Positions 1-9,367 of a DNA stretch of 64,000 bases are shown one piece after another. The translations under genes and the position numbers were made by a program. Below the pieces are notes generated by a model. The model did no database searches, had not been told where the DNA came from, and worked only from the letters and a program-made list of their open reading frames with translations. Source of the DNA: an uncultured Sphingomonadales bacterium (lineage in GTDB: Bacteria; Pseudomonadota; Alphaproteobacteria; Sphingomonadales; Sphingomonadaceae); assembly GCA_903832325.1 (NCBI GenBank), contig CAILBC010000026.1, forward strand, positions 219,457 through 283,456, read 5' to 3'. How positions within the stretch are numbered: the first letter of the stretch is position 1; each line of letters starts with the position of its first letter.

Positions 1-1108
1 CGACGATGACTTTTGGAAGCGTTTCGAACACGAGGTCGGCCAGATAGTCATTGATGCCAAGCGGCGCACGAAAGCTTGCGCGCGCCGTCTGGTCAATCGG
101 CATGATCTGGGTGAAGCGGTCGGTGTTCAGGAAATTCGGCGCCAGATAGTCCAGTCGCTTGGCCAATGAACTGTTGTCGATTGCCGACGGAAGCTTGCTT
201 TGAATTTCCAGAAGCTCGATCGGATTGAAATTCGCTTCCTGAAGCAGGTCCAGCGTCACACCGACGCGTGCCGATTTTTCAACGTTCATGCTCCGCACGA
301 TCTGGATCAGCGGGGCAATGTAGAGGAACGCGACGACCAGAAACAACAGGCCAGAGATCAGGAACTGCGGTTTGATCCGGATGCGGTAGGCAACGATGTG
401 CACGGCACCGGTCACGATCACCAGAAACGCGAGCTGCTTCTGATTGTTGAGAATCGACAGCGCAAACGCAACGGCAAAGGTCACAATGACCAGTGCAACA
501 TCCGACTGTCGACCGCGGCGGGCCACAAGCGACAATTGCATGGCCAGTGACAGCTGGATAATCGGGTTCAGCGCGCCCAGCGCCGCAATGCCGCTGTTCG
601 ACGCAAGGTTGAGTGCCACCTCCTGGGCAGAGTGGGAAAAGAACGAAACGACAGTGATCAGGACCAGCGAAACGATCGACAGCGGCAGGGTATAGCGCGC
701 CAGAAACGATTCATCGGCATAGACCCGCTCAAACAGCGTCCACGATCGCAGCCTGGTCCCACGATAGTATTTGGTCATGACCCGCGTCACGAAAAGATAG
801 GATATGAAAATCAGGCCATACCCGCTCACCAGATAGAATGCGGTCAGGTATGGCACTTGCAGGTTCATCTGTACCGGCTGCAGCACGATCGATTTCAGGA
901 TCAGCGAAAACGTGCCGTAGTAAAAACTGAACGACAGCATCAGCAGATCGGCCGGATCGAACGTCTTGCGCGTCATCGGGTATAGCCCGGACGCGGATAC
1001 CGCCACCAGCGCCGCCAGAACGATCAGGTCTGACCCGAGCGCGACCTGAAACAGCGTGATCAACCCCAGGAAGATCAGGAAATATGTCGCATGACGGGGC
1101 AGTTTCAT
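1..1108 (-). CDS. Polysaccharide repeat-unit polymerase-like membrane protein (partial)
   Basis: An open frame reads leftward from an ATG at 1108 and runs off the window edge without a stop, giving 369 visible residues (MKLPRHATYFLIFLGL...). It has about eight or more long hydrophobic segments separated by short charged loops and a larger hydrophilic segment after about residue 270, the layout of O-antigen/exopolysaccharide polymerases (Wzy/EpsG-like). It is the last visible gene of the export operon that starts at 6592, 70 bp after the glycosyltransferase. Inference: it polymerises lipid-linked repeat units in the inner membrane. The family is too divergent to name a subtype by eye, and the C-terminus lies outside the window. 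Confidence 0.6.
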   Translation of the reverse strand, partial: MKLPRHATYFLIFLGLITLFQVALGSDLIVLAALVAVSASGLYPMTRKTFDPADLLMLSFSFYYGTFSLILKSIVLQPVQMNLQVPYLTAFYLVSGYGLIFISYLFVTRVMTKYYRGTRLRSWTLFERVYADESFLARYTLPLSIVSLVLITVVSFFSHSAQEVALNLASNSGIAALGALNPIIQLSLAMQLSLVARRGRQSDVALVIVTFAVAFALSILNNQKQLAFLVIVTGAVHIVAYRIRIKPQFLISGLLFLVVAFLYIAPLIQIVRSMNVEKSARVGVTLDLLQEANFNPIELLEIQSKLPSAIDNSSLAKRLDYLAPNFLNTDRFTQIMPIDQTARASFRAPLGINDYLADLVFETLPKVIV

Positions 1109-1178
1109 TCTGGTGACTCGCTTTGAACCGTCATGACCTTCACGCATCGGGCCTCCACGCACATGATGGGCGCCCGGG

Positions 1179-2381
1179 TCATGGGCGTGCCAACCCGTGC
1201 AGGCTTTCGCTGACCGTTTCGATCATGTGCCGTGCCGCGGCTTCCAGTTCATAATGCGAATGGTAACATGCCACCGCGTTGCGTGACATCGCCTCGCGCC
1301 GTTCGGGCGGCAGCGCGGCATAGGCGCGCAAGGCGCCGATCGTGCTGTCCAGATCGTGCGCCGAAACCAGCCCGGCATCGGCCGATTGCACCACATCGTG
1401 CAGGTTTACGCGGTCGCTGATGATCACCGGCGTGCCGCAGGCCATGGCCTCTGCCACCACGATCCCGAAATTTTCCCCATGCGAAGGCAGCACAAACGCG
1501 TCGGCCGATCGCAGTGCGCCCCATTTTGCCGCGCCGCTGATCATCCCGGTCCAGTGCACGCGGTCGGCAATGCCCAGGTCCTGCGCCATGGCCTCAAGCT
1601 TTTCGCGCCAGCCCGTCTGATCGGGGCCGGCCATCACCAGGTCGATATCCCCCAGCGCGTCCCGCGTGGCGGCATAGGCGCGCAGCAAGGTGTCGCAGCC
1701 TTTCTTTGGATGGATCCGGCTGATGAAAATCAGGAATCTGCGATCGCGCAGCTGCGGGAATGCTGCGTGGAACGCCGCAATCTGCCCGGCGGCATCGTCG
1801 GTCGGCCCGTTGCAGCCATAGCGTACCAGCAGCGGCTTGACGCGATAGGGGCGATAACTGTTGTTCGCCAGGTCGATTTCGGCCTGGGTGGTGAACAACA
1901 CGCCCTGCGCATGGCGCATCAACGCGCCTTCGTTGAAGGGCCAGATCGCCTGCTTGACCCGGTCCTTCATCGGGTATGCCACTTTGTGCCAGGGATCGAG
2001 CATGCCGTGCACAAACACGAAATACGGCACTTTTCCGCCCACCAGCGCCAGCCGGCTGGCCAGCGTGGAAAAATTCCACAATCCGTGAACGATCACCACG
2101 TCATAACCGGCCACGATCTGTTTCAACCGGCCGATTGTGCCCGGCTGATAGCCGATCCGGCTCAGCAGTCTGGGCCGCCGGCCGGGGCGCGCCTTTGCCA
2201 GTGGTTCGCCCAACGCATATTTCGGCATGTCGGGCGCGATGAACGGCGCATCGGGTGGATCAAACGTCAGCACATCGGCCTCGTGGCCCATCGACCGCCA
2301 GATCGGCGTAATCGATCGCAGCGTGTGCTGCGGCCCGCCCGCCTTCGGGTCGAGACTGAGGATGATGTCCAGAATTTTCAT
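1179..2381 (-). CDS. GT4-family glycosyltransferase
   Basis: A 400-residue protein starting MKILDIILSLDPKAGGPQHT. The N-terminal half has the GT-B acceptor pattern (Gly-rich GGPQHTLRS near residue 14, then 'VVIVHGLWNFS'). The C-terminal half has the GT4 donor-site signature 'HGENFGIVVAEAMACGTPVI' with the E-x7-E pair, plus 'FISRIHPKKGCDTLLRAY'. It transfers a sugar from a nucleotide donor to a lipid-linked acceptor at the cytoplasmic membrane face; donor and linkage cannot be read. I chose the ATG at 2381 because it lies 2 bp after the stop of the preceding gene; the open frame continues upstream only inside that gene. Part of the exopolysaccharide operon. Confidence 0.88.
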   Translation of the reverse strand: MKILDIILSLDPKAGGPQHTLRSITPIWRSMGHEADVLTFDPPDAPFIAPDMPKYALGEPLAKARPGRRPRLLSRIGYQPGTIGRLKQIVAGYDVVIVHGLWNFSTLASRLALVGGKVPYFVFVHGMLDPWHKVAYPMKDRVKQAIWPFNEGALMRHAQGVLFTTQAEIDLANNSYRPYRVKPLLVRYGCNGPTDDAAGQIAAFHAAFPQLRDRRFLIFISRIHPKKGCDTLLRAYAATRDALGDIDLVMAGPDQTGWREKLEAMAQDLGIADRVHWTGMISGAAKWGALRSADAFVLPSHGENFGIVVAEAMACGTPVIISDRVNLHDVVQSADAGLVSAHDLDSTIGALRAYAALPPERREAMSRNAVACYHSHYELEAAARHMIETVSESLHGLARP

Positions 2382-2383
2382 GA

Positions 2384-3580
2384 CTAGGGCGCGCCCGCCT
2401 CCAGGCGCATCAGTCGCACTTGCGCCAGATTGACCTCTTTGCCCGGGGACAGCCAGAATCCCAGCGTCGGCCCGGGGCATGATCCATCAAACCGGAATGT
2501 TGCGGCATAACGGTCCGGTTGCCCCGGCACGGCGGTGCCCGGTGCGGCATTGGCAAGATCGGAATCGCAATCCAGATTGACCGCCAGAGCCGGAACATTC
2601 GAAGGGTCCGTATCCGGCATTTTCCAGCTGATCCGATAAGTGCCCTTGGGCAGGATAACCGGTTGGCTCAGCACCAATGTTGTCGATGCGCGCGAAACCA
2701 GCAGATGGAGCGTGGGAATCTTCTGCTTGTGCCCGGCCGGGTCAAACACCGGGCTGATTTCCACATCACCATCCAGATGCGCCAGCCAGTCGAGCTCGCT
2801 CGATGGCCCCGCCGTGGCCAGAAACACAAAGTTTGGATCGTTAAGCGGATAGGACGCTTGCGGGCACGAAACGGCATGAAGCTTCTGCGCTTCTTCGACC
2901 ACCGCAGCGTCCATCAGCCGGTTGATCAAATAGGCCGTATCCCCGCAATTGAACAATCCCGGCCCCGCGCGCGCGATCACTTCGGCGCGGCCGGCCAGTT
3001 TGTCGATACTGGCACGCTCGATGCCTATGCCGCTGGCAAAGGGAATGGCCCAGGGCGGATTGGCGCGCAACCGCGGCACAAGCGCATCGCGCCCTTCCTG
3101 GTATTGCAGCAGATCGTCGATCACTCTGGCGCGCACATCTTCATCCGCCTGCCCGCGCAACAGCGCATCGCCCTGCATGCCGGCAAAATTCATGTCCCCC
3201 AGCGCGACGCTTTGGTGCAGCCAGTACAGATGCGTGGGCACATCGCGCCAGCCGCGCCGCGCGCTGACCAGAAAGGCCGCCTTTGCCCCCGCTTCGTCGT
3301 TTGCGGCCAGCCGCACCAGCCCGATCAGGCCGATGCGGCTTTCGCTGACCGGGTCGGCCAGCAGAGCCTGATCGGCAAACCGCTTTGCCGCGGTCCAGTC
3401 CCGCGTTCTTACGGCAATCTTGGCCGCATTCTGGCTGGCATTGCTGTCATAGGCCCACCCCGTCGGCGCCGAGGGCACCGCCCGCGTGGCCGCGATGCGG
3501 TCCAGCCCCGACATGCCCGCCAGCGTGGCATAGACGACCACTGCAGCGCTGGCGACAATCTGGAAAATGCCGGTTCGCAC
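2384..3580 (-). CDS. Exopolysaccharide-operon protein with helical repeats and a beta-rich C-terminus, unknown function
   Basis: 398 residues. One N-terminal hydrophobic segment (residues 5-25) looks like a signal anchor. Residues about 50-230 are Ala-rich paired helices resembling tetratricopeptide repeats ('DWTAAKRFADQALLADPVSESRIGL'), and about 260-398 are beta-rich with 'TLVLSQPVILPKGTYRISW', resembling a small carbohydrate-binding or jelly-roll domain. Predicted periplasmic and membrane-tethered. It lies 13 bp after the Wzc-like kinase gene and 2 bp before the glycosyltransferase, so it is almost surely co-expressed with the polymer machinery. I do not recognise a named family; a role in binding polymer or scaffolding the secretion complex is inference only. 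Confidence 0.72.
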   Translation of the reverse strand: MRTGIFQIVASAAVVVYATLAGMSGLDRIAATRAVPSAPTGWAYDSNASQNAAKIAVRTRDWTAAKRFADQALLADPVSESRIGLIGLVRLAANDEAGAKAAFLVSARRGWRDVPTHLYWLHQSVALGDMNFAGMQGDALLRGQADEDVRARVIDDLLQYQEGRDALVPRLRANPPWAIPFASGIGIERASIDKLAGRAEVIARAGPGLFNCGDTAYLINRLMDAAVVEEAQKLHAVSCPQASYPLNDPNFVFLATAGPSSELDWLAHLDGDVEISPVFDPAGHKQKIPTLHLLVSRASTTLVLSQPVILPKGTYRISWKMPDTDPSNVPALAVNLDCDSDLANAAPGTAVPGQPDRYAATFRFDGSCPGPTLGFWLSPGKEVNLAQVRLMRLEAGAP

Positions 3581-3593
3581 TGGATGGTTCCGA

Positions 3594-5810
3594 TCACTTC
3601 TGGTCGGTGTAGTAGGTATTCCGGTAATATTCGTACCCGTAATAATCGGTGTAGCGGTTCGCCGCCTTCTGCACGTCGAACATCGTCAGCACACCGCCCA
3701 GCACGTTGCCGCGCGCAGCGCGCAGGCGCGCCAGGCTCGATTTCAGCGATCCACGGCGGCCGCGATCCGACTGGATGACAAACACCGTGCCTTCGACCAG
3801 GTGGCCCAGGTGCGGCGCATCGGCAAAGCCCATCACCGGCGGGCAGTCGAGCACGACGACTTCGAACATGCCTTCCAGTTCCAGGATCAGCTGGTGCATC
3901 CGTTCCGAGCTCAGCAAGTCGCTGGGCGAAGGGGGCAGGGGGCCGGACGTGATGTACGACAGGCCCAGCGTTTCCGACTGCCGGATCACTTCGGGCAGGC
4001 TGTTCTGCAGCGTCAGCGCGTTGGTCAGGCCCATCAGGTTGTCCACGCCGAGCAGACCATGCTGCGACGGGCGGCGAAGGTCGACGTCGACCAGCACCAC
4101 TTTCAGCCCCAGGCGCGAAATCGACTGCGCAATGGCCAGCGCGGTGGTCGATTTCCCTTCTGCCGGCTGCGAACTGGTCACCGCCATTGATTTGGGAATG
4201 CCGTGCTGGGTGGAAAACTGCAGCGAACTTCGCAGCGCGCTGTACCCTTCGCTGACCAGTGATTTGGGATCGGCCAGCATGTCCTGCAGCAATTCGCAGT
4301 TCGCCAGCGGAATCACCCCCAGCAGCGGGATGCCGATCTTGTTGACGATGTCTTCGGGGATATGCACCGCATCGTCCAGCTGATGGCGGACAGCAACGGT
4401 AATCGCCGAAAGCAGCAGGCCAACCGCAAGACCGATCGCCATGTTGACCAGGATCAGCGGTGCGCTCGGCTTGATCGGCGGATCGGCGCGATCGATGATC
4501 GCGATATTGCTCGCGCTGATCCCGGCGGCCGCGGTCAGTTCCTTGAACCGCTGCAGCAGGCTGTCATACATCGACCGGTTGGTATCCGCATCGCGGGCCA
4601 GCAGGTTGTACTGCACCATGCGATCCTGTTCGGCCAAAGACGAATTCTTCAGCGATCCGACCTGGTCCTTCAGCTTGCGTTCGGCATCGATCGCCGCGTC
4701 ATATTGCTGCTTGACCGCATTGCGAATGCTGGTGGCAACCGATGTGATCTGCTTGTCGATTGCGGCAGACTGCGCCTGCAGCTTCTGGACCGAAGGATAA
4801 TCGTCCAGATGGCGCGCCTTTTCCGATTGCAGCTGCCCGTCGATCTGCGCGCGCTGCGACAGCAGCTCGGTAATCGCCGGGTTGGCCAGAACTTCGGGGG
4901 CATTCAGCAGGTTGCCACGCGAAACCGCATTCCAGCGCTGTTCGGCCGCAATGCGCTGCTGTTCGGCAGTGTTGGCCGCAATGTTGAGCTGCAGCAGGCT
5001 GGCCGTGGTCACCGAATTGGGCACCATGCCGGCATTGGTGTCGGATTGCGCGGATTGGTCGCGCGTTTTGATCAACCCTGCGGCGCGCGCATAGTTGTTC
5101 AGATCGCGTTCCGATTTTTCCAGCTTTACCCGCGCATCGTTCAGCTGCCCGGCGACGAATTCGCGCGCATAGGCCGAACTGTCAAACCGCCGCTGCAGGT
5201 TCGCCTTGATGAACTCGTCGGCCCAGGTGTTGGCAATCTTTGCCGCCAGCACCGGGTCGGTTGCGGTAAAGCTGATCGTGGCGAGCCGCGAATTGCGCGG
5301 CAGGTTCGATTTGTGCCGCTTCAGCAGGGCCTTGATCGTATCGTCGTACAGCTTTTCCTTGCTGATGTCCGAATCTTCGCGATAGCCCACCGATTGGTAG
5401 AAATGGGCATTGCCGACCAGGTTCAGCCGCTGCGCAACACGTTCGGCAATCGCGCGCGAATCGATGATGTCCATCTGCGTCTGCAGAAACCGGTCGGTGT
5501 CTGCGGCCGAGGAAATCGTCGCTTCGTTTTCGTCGACGCCGCTGTTCTTGCTCAGCACTTGTGCGGTCTGGTTGTTGATCTGCAGCGTGGTTTCCGCGGT
5601 ATAGCGCGGCGTTGTCAGCAGCGTGACAAACAGCGCAACCACCAGCGACAGCGCGATGATCGCGGCGATCAGCCGGGCATAGCCGACCACCACCACGATC
5701 AGTTTCTGAAGATCAGCTCCGTCCTTGTCCTCGGCGCCGCTATCGGCGACGGGCTGGGTGGCCATGGCCGCCTGAAATTCGGTCAACGGGTAGGATTGAG
5801 TAGAGCTCAC
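3594..5810 (-). CDS. Wzc-like polysaccharide co-polymerase with BY-kinase domain
   Basis: 738 residues. A Wzz-type chain-length domain is bounded by two membrane segments (about 39-62 and 435-460) around a coiled-coil-rich periplasmic region. The cytoplasmic C-terminus is a bacterial tyrosine kinase: Walker A 'SSQPAEGKSTT' (K553), Walker A' 'VVLVDVDLRRP' (about 571-581), Walker B 'VVVLDCPP' (about 650), and a C-terminal tyrosine cluster with eight Tyr after residue 720 (YTDYYGYEYYRNTYY). In this family autophosphorylation of the cluster controls polymer length and export. Kinase and chain-length domains are in one chain, as in proteobacterial Wzc/ExoP. It follows the Wza-like gene by 14 bp in one operon. 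Confidence 0.93.
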   Translation of the reverse strand: MSSTQSYPLTEFQAAMATQPVADSGAEDKDGADLQKLIVVVVGYARLIAAIIALSLVVALFVTLLTTPRYTAETTLQINNQTAQVLSKNSGVDENEATISSAADTDRFLQTQMDIIDSRAIAERVAQRLNLVGNAHFYQSVGYREDSDISKEKLYDDTIKALLKRHKSNLPRNSRLATISFTATDPVLAAKIANTWADEFIKANLQRRFDSSAYAREFVAGQLNDARVKLEKSERDLNNYARAAGLIKTRDQSAQSDTNAGMVPNSVTTASLLQLNIAANTAEQQRIAAEQRWNAVSRGNLLNAPEVLANPAITELLSQRAQIDGQLQSEKARHLDDYPSVQKLQAQSAAIDKQITSVATSIRNAVKQQYDAAIDAERKLKDQVGSLKNSSLAEQDRMVQYNLLARDADTNRSMYDSLLQRFKELTAAAGISASNIAIIDRADPPIKPSAPLILVNMAIGLAVGLLLSAITVAVRHQLDDAVHIPEDIVNKIGIPLLGVIPLANCELLQDMLADPKSLVSEGYSALRSSLQFSTQHGIPKSMAVTSSQPAEGKSTTALAIAQSISRLGLKVVLVDVDLRRPSQHGLLGVDNLMGLTNALTLQNSLPEVIRQSETLGLSYITSGPLPPSPSDLLSSERMHQLILELEGMFEVVVLDCPPVMGFADAPHLGHLVEGTVFVIQSDRGRRGSLKSSLARLRAARGNVLGGVLTMFDVQKAANRYTDYYGYEYYRNTYYTDQK

Positions 5811-5824
5811 GAGCGGGACCTCAC

Positions 5825-6592
5825 TTAAAGTCTAAGTCTGAGCTGGGCAAAGACATTGAAGAACGGCGCAGCGGTCAGCAGGTCGCGGTAAATTGCCTTT
5901 CCGCGGCTGATGCCAACGACCACAACGTCCCCGTTGATGACTTGCGGATCGGGATCGAGGCCCGCGCGCACGCGGTCCAGATTGAACCGCGCCGCCATGC
6001 GCTTGCCCGCGATCGTCCGGAAGATGATCACTTCGTCATTGCGCGCCTTGTTCGTCGGGCTGCGCGCCGCGGCCAGCGCACCCAGCATCGTCGTGTCGCG
6101 GTTGACGGTATATGTGCCCGGCTGGGTCACTTCGCCTTCAACGCTGACCTGCTTGGGCGCGGGCAGCGTAAGGTTCAGCGTGACCGACGGGTCCTTGATG
6201 TACCGCGCGCCCAGCTTTTGTTCGATCAACTGTTTGGCTTCGCTGGTGGAAAGCCCGCCAACCTGCACCGACCCGGCAAGCGGGATCTGGATATAGCCGG
6301 CTTCGTCAACCGTGATCGTTTCGATCGTCATGTCGGGTTCGCCAACCACCGAATAGGCGAGCTGGTCGCCGGGGATCAGCTCATACTTCGTTGTCTGCGG
6401 CGCAACCTCGATCGGCGGAATGACCTGATAGGCCGCAGCGCGCGTCGGCAGGTTGTCGGAAAGGTGAGATTCGCAGCCGGCAAGGCTGACGCTCACAGCC
6501 AGGACTGCAGCGGCTTTGAAAAGGTTCACGACTTTGCCAAGCTCCCGGATTAGACTTGCCATGGCGCGGAGATCCAGGTCTGCGTCGGACAT
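5825..6592 (-). CDS. Wza/GumB-like polysaccharide export lipoprotein
   Basis: An outer-membrane polysaccharide export (OPX) protein. From the chosen start it has a short charged N-terminus, a hydrophobic stretch and the lipobox 'SLAGC' (Cys 40), then a Poly_export domain ('YELIPGDQLAYSVVGEPDMT...VTVDEAGYIQIPLAG') and a SLBB-type segment ('QVSVEGEVTQPGTYTV'). At 255 residues it is short, like GumB rather than full-length Wza, so the outer-membrane helix may be minimal. The frame extends to a GTG at 6637 and another ATG lies at 6562; I chose 6592 because GGAAAG sits at a suitable distance upstream. It is the first gene of the export operon. Its upstream region holds three 18-bp tandem repeats. 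Confidence 0.87.
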   Translation of the reverse strand: MSDADLDLRAMASLIRELGKVVNLFKAAAVLAVSVSLAGCESHLSDNLPTRAAAYQVIPPIEVAPQTTKYELIPGDQLAYSVVGEPDMTIETITVDEAGYIQIPLAGSVQVGGLSTSEAKQLIEQKLGARYIKDPSVTLNLTLPAPKQVSVEGEVTQPGTYTVNRDTTMLGALAAARSPTNKARNDEVIIFRTIAGKRMAARFNLDRVRAGLDPDPQVINGDVVVVGISRGKAIYRDLLTAAPFFNVFAQLRLRL

Positions 6593-6636
6593 TTTTGCCA
6601 CTTTCCATTTCCCGCGTTCTGCCGCGCCAATGGCCA

Positions 6637-6690
6637 CCAGGTGTCAAAAACAGGCCCTGTGTGAAAAATGCGCCAGGTGTGAAAAACAGG
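6637..6690. repeat. Three tandem 18-bp repeats upstream of the export operon
   Basis: Three contiguous 18-bp units on the + strand: CCAGGTGTCAAAAACAGG (6637-6654), CCCTGTGTGAAAAATGCG (6655-6672) and CCAGGTGTGAAAAACAGG (6673-6690). The outer two differ at one base and the middle one is more diverged. They lie 45-98 bp upstream of the chosen start of the Wza-like gene, in the gap where the operon promoter should be. They could be an array of binding sites or a replication-slippage product. Confidence 0.8.
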
Positions 6691-6869
6691 ATTGCCGCAT
6701 CGTGCGATCGTTCCGGTAAGGCGCAGGCGGTGATGCAAAACCACCTCGACGCGTTCGGGTAAAGACCTCTCGGACGCGGCAGCCATTTGCCACGCGCCCG
6801 CTCTCGCATCTTTTTGTGCTCTGCACAATATCCCAATTTCCGCATCGGCTTGTCGGTCAGAATCGCGTT

Positions 6870-8282
6870 TCATTCCGAAACGGCCCCGTCAATCCGCACC
6901 GGCATCAGCATGGCCGCGGCCGTTGTGGCGAGCGCGGCCAGCGCCATGCTGCGCACCGGATAGTCAAACACGCCGTGCAATCCAAGGTGCAGCAAAGTGC
7001 CCGTGGCAAACAGCGTCTGCACCCGCATCTGCCGGTCGGAGTTGCGGCGCAGGGCCTGGCGCAGCGCATCGATATTGCGAAACAGCAGAATTGCACCGAT
7101 CACGCCGAGCACGATCAGCCCGGGAATCCCGGCCTCCAGCGCCCATTCCAGCCAATCGTTGTGCGCGCGCAAATCCAGCAGGATCTGCATCCGTTCGATG
7201 CTCTGCGCCGAATCATAGGCCACCTGGAAACTGCCGACCCCGCTGCCGATCGGCCATACCGACCCGGTTGCGCGCAACGTATCGTGCCAGATATCCCACC
7301 GATGATCGTTGTCGATGGCAAACCGGCCCAGGGCCTGCTGCACCGGGCCGGTTGCCGCCAGCGTCGCGCCGGCAATCGGCACCAGCAACAGGAAACCCCA
7401 CGACAAAAGCGTGCCCGTGCGTCTCAGCAAAGGCCAGGCCAGCCAAACGGCAAACAGATAGGTCAGCGGCAGCAACAGCATGCCGGTGCGCGATCCGGTC
7501 AGCACCGCGGCAATCGCCAGCACGATCATCACCAGCGTGGCCAGCCCGATCTGGATCGGGGGCAGCTTGCGCGGCCCGGTCGCCTGGCCAAGATAGGCGG
7601 CAACCGCCAGAATCGCGATCTGGAACGTGTCTGTCGCCGCGTTGCGATTGGCGTGAAAGCCGACAATCCAGCCAATATTGGTGTCTTCGTATAGCACCCA
7701 GTGATAGCCGCCGGCGTGTGACAGCTGCAGGCTGCCCAGCACGGCCGCCATGGCACCCACCGCCACGATCACCGCGCACAATTGCATGCGCCCGCCCAGA
7801 TCAAGCCGCGCCACGGCAATGAACAGGCCGACTTCAGCCAGGATGGCCAGCAGCGCGGCAAAGGTGCGCGCGGGCGCCATGCTCAGCGGCATCCAGCGCT
7901 GCGCCTGGCCGATCAGCGCCAGGGCATCGATTTCAGGCTGCCGCCCGGGCAGGCCATGCCACAGCGAGGGCGGTAAGGGCACGAGCTGCGCCACCGGGAT
8001 CAGCAGCGCCAGCCCCGCCAGCACCAGCGCCGTGCGCGGCGTACGGCGCGGCACCCCGGTTTGCCCGGTCAGCCACAGGCCCAGCAGGGCCAGCCCGGCC
8101 ACAACGCATTCCAGCACCACTTCGGTATAAGGATTGCTCGTGCCGCCGCCGCCCAGCACCAGAAACACGAACAGAACCGCCGCGACGAGCGCGGCATAGG
8201 TGTCCGGCAGCGAAATCCGAAAAACGGGGGGCGCCGGGGTCGAGCGCTTTCGCCGGGATTTGCGGCGTTGTGCCTGGGCCAT
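6870..8282 (-). CDS. O-antigen ligase/polymerase-family membrane protein
   Basis: 470 residues with a basic N-terminus (MAQAQRRKSRRKRS) and about eleven hydrophobic segments. The large periplasmic loop carries 'RAHNDWLEWALEAGIPGLIVL', typical of the Wzy_C/O-antigen ligase family (PF04932). Members either ligate finished glycans to an acceptor or polymerise repeat units; the sequence alone does not tell which. Start at 8282: GGGGAG lies 7 bp upstream, whereas the frame's earlier start has no such site. Transcribed toward the export operon, with a 277-bp gap before the chosen Wza start. The partial gene at 1-1108 is a second polymerase-like protein, so one may polymerise and the other ligate. 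Confidence 0.8.
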   Translation of the reverse strand: MAQAQRRKSRRKRSTPAPPVFRISLPDTYAALVAAVLFVFLVLGGGGTSNPYTEVVLECVVAGLALLGLWLTGQTGVPRRTPRTALVLAGLALLIPVAQLVPLPPSLWHGLPGRQPEIDALALIGQAQRWMPLSMAPARTFAALLAILAEVGLFIAVARLDLGGRMQLCAVIVAVGAMAAVLGSLQLSHAGGYHWVLYEDTNIGWIVGFHANRNAATDTFQIAILAVAAYLGQATGPRKLPPIQIGLATLVMIVLAIAAVLTGSRTGMLLLPLTYLFAVWLAWPLLRRTGTLLSWGFLLLVPIAGATLAATGPVQQALGRFAIDNDHRWDIWHDTLRATGSVWPIGSGVGSFQVAYDSAQSIERMQILLDLRAHNDWLEWALEAGIPGLIVLGVIGAILLFRNIDALRQALRRNSDRQMRVQTLFATGTLLHLGLHGVFDYPVRSMALAALATTAAAMLMPVRIDGAVSE

Positions 8283-8610
8283 GAACACTCCCCATTCGCG
8301 GGCCTGAAACCCTGGCCCCACATTCCGGCCCGAATGTTCGGCCCGGATCTTCACGTTGCACAAGCGCGATCATCGATGATGAACGGCATGCCCAGTCGCT
8401 GCCATAAAGTACAGTCGCTGCCACGCGATGGTGCCCGGTTCAAGCCCCGCCAAACTGCCACTTCCGGCGATTTCAGCCGCATATGGCAAAAAAACGCCTG
8501 CCCAACGTGCGATGAGCAGGCCGCATGACCCGGGGCGGGCTTTCAGGCCGGCGCGGGCCCGGTTCTTATCAGGGTTTGGATCAGGACCACCTGGCCGGTA
8601 CACGTCTTGC

Positions 8611-8660
8611 GGGCAAAAGAAAGGCCTGCCCGATTCGCATCAGGCAGGCCGAACTTTTTC
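8611..8660 (-). terminator. Intrinsic terminator after the small secreted protein
   Basis: Perfect 8-bp arms GGCCTGCC (8623-8630) and GGCAGGCC (8643-8650). On the minus strand the stem is followed by TTTCTTTT, so it ends the transcript of the gene at 8691-8969. A T-run also follows on the + side, so it may work both ways. The rest of the gap, 8283-8610, shows no gene; it holds a 12-bp direct repeat (CAGTCGCTGCCA at about 8393 and 8412). Confidence 0.8.
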
Positions 8661-8690
8661 AATCAAAGCAGCAAATCGCCCTTGAGCGAT

Positions 8691-8969
8691 TCAGGTGCCG
8701 CTCGAACCCGACTTCGACGACAGGCCAATGGCGAGGCCAGCAGCGAGACCAGCGAGACCACCCAGGGCGCCGGCGCCGAGGCCGCTCAGGCCACCTTCAC
8801 CGTCCCGCAGCGCAGTGCCGTGCTTCTTTTCAACCATGCGGACCATCTTCACACCGTGCACGCCGCGAGCCGTCGGAACGGCCGAGCCGGGCAGGGTGTC
8901 AGCGAAAGCGGTCTGCGAAACCAAGCTAAGCCCTGCGGCCGCCAGCATAACGAGCTTAAGAGTCTTCAT
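8691..8969 (-). CDS. Small secreted Gly-rich protein, unknown function
   Basis: 92 residues: a clear Sec signal peptide (MKTLKLVMLAAAGLSLVSQTAFA, cut after AFA), a short polar middle with 'GVHGVKMVRMVEKKHGTALRD', and a Gly/Ala/Leu-rich hydrophobic tail followed by a Ser/Gly end. Start at 8969 fits an AGGAG 9 bp upstream; the frame extends further but without signal-peptide logic. It sits alone between two exopolysaccharide genes with its own terminator. The glycine-zipper-like tail suggests a membrane or envelope association, but I recognise no family. Confidence 0.72.
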   Translation of the reverse strand: MKTLKLVMLAAAGLSLVSQTAFADTLPGSAVPTARGVHGVKMVRMVEKKHGTALRDGEGGLSGLGAGALGGLAGLAAGLAIGLSSKSGSSGT

Positions 8970-9367
8970 CGGAATTGCTCCTGTCGAATCGTGGTTTGTA
9001 CTTAGCAGTTGCCCCATTATGTTGCAACGCCAAAAGATTGGGTAAAAACCTGGACCAAAGACCGGGCATGTACCCGATTACGCGCCACATCTGCGCTGCG
9101 CCCATTGTCCGGCATCGGGGCAGCAATTGCCACAATTCCGGTGCAATCGGTACGGCACGCCAAGACCCCTCACAGAAGATCGTTGCACTGTCACGACCTT
9201 TATTGGGGATTTGCCGAAAAACCGCGCGGGATCGCATTAATATTGCTGGATGTTCTGCCAAAGCCTCATCTTCCGGCCCGTTTCACGCCGCCGCGTCTTG
9301 CGCAGGGATTCGCGGGCGATGGCGTGCCGCGCGCGGGGCTGCCGCGCTGGCTGCACTGCACTGTTGG
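8970..9367. other. Intergenic, no gene supported
   Basis: About 400 bp between the small secreted protein and the epimerase, both on the minus strand. The open frames here have no ribosome site or recognisable sequence. It presumably holds the promoter of the secreted-protein gene; I see no clear -35/-10 pair. Confidence 0.5.

Noticed and set aside
200..985. Three overlapping + strand frames near the left edge
   Set aside because: They are shadows of the partial minus-strand membrane protein, which has coherent hydrophobic segments and codon use.
8956..9261. 101-codon open frame upstream of the small secreted protein
   Set aside because: No ribosome site, Cys/Trp/Arg-rich, overlaps the promoter and start of the secreted-protein gene, and shows no family features.
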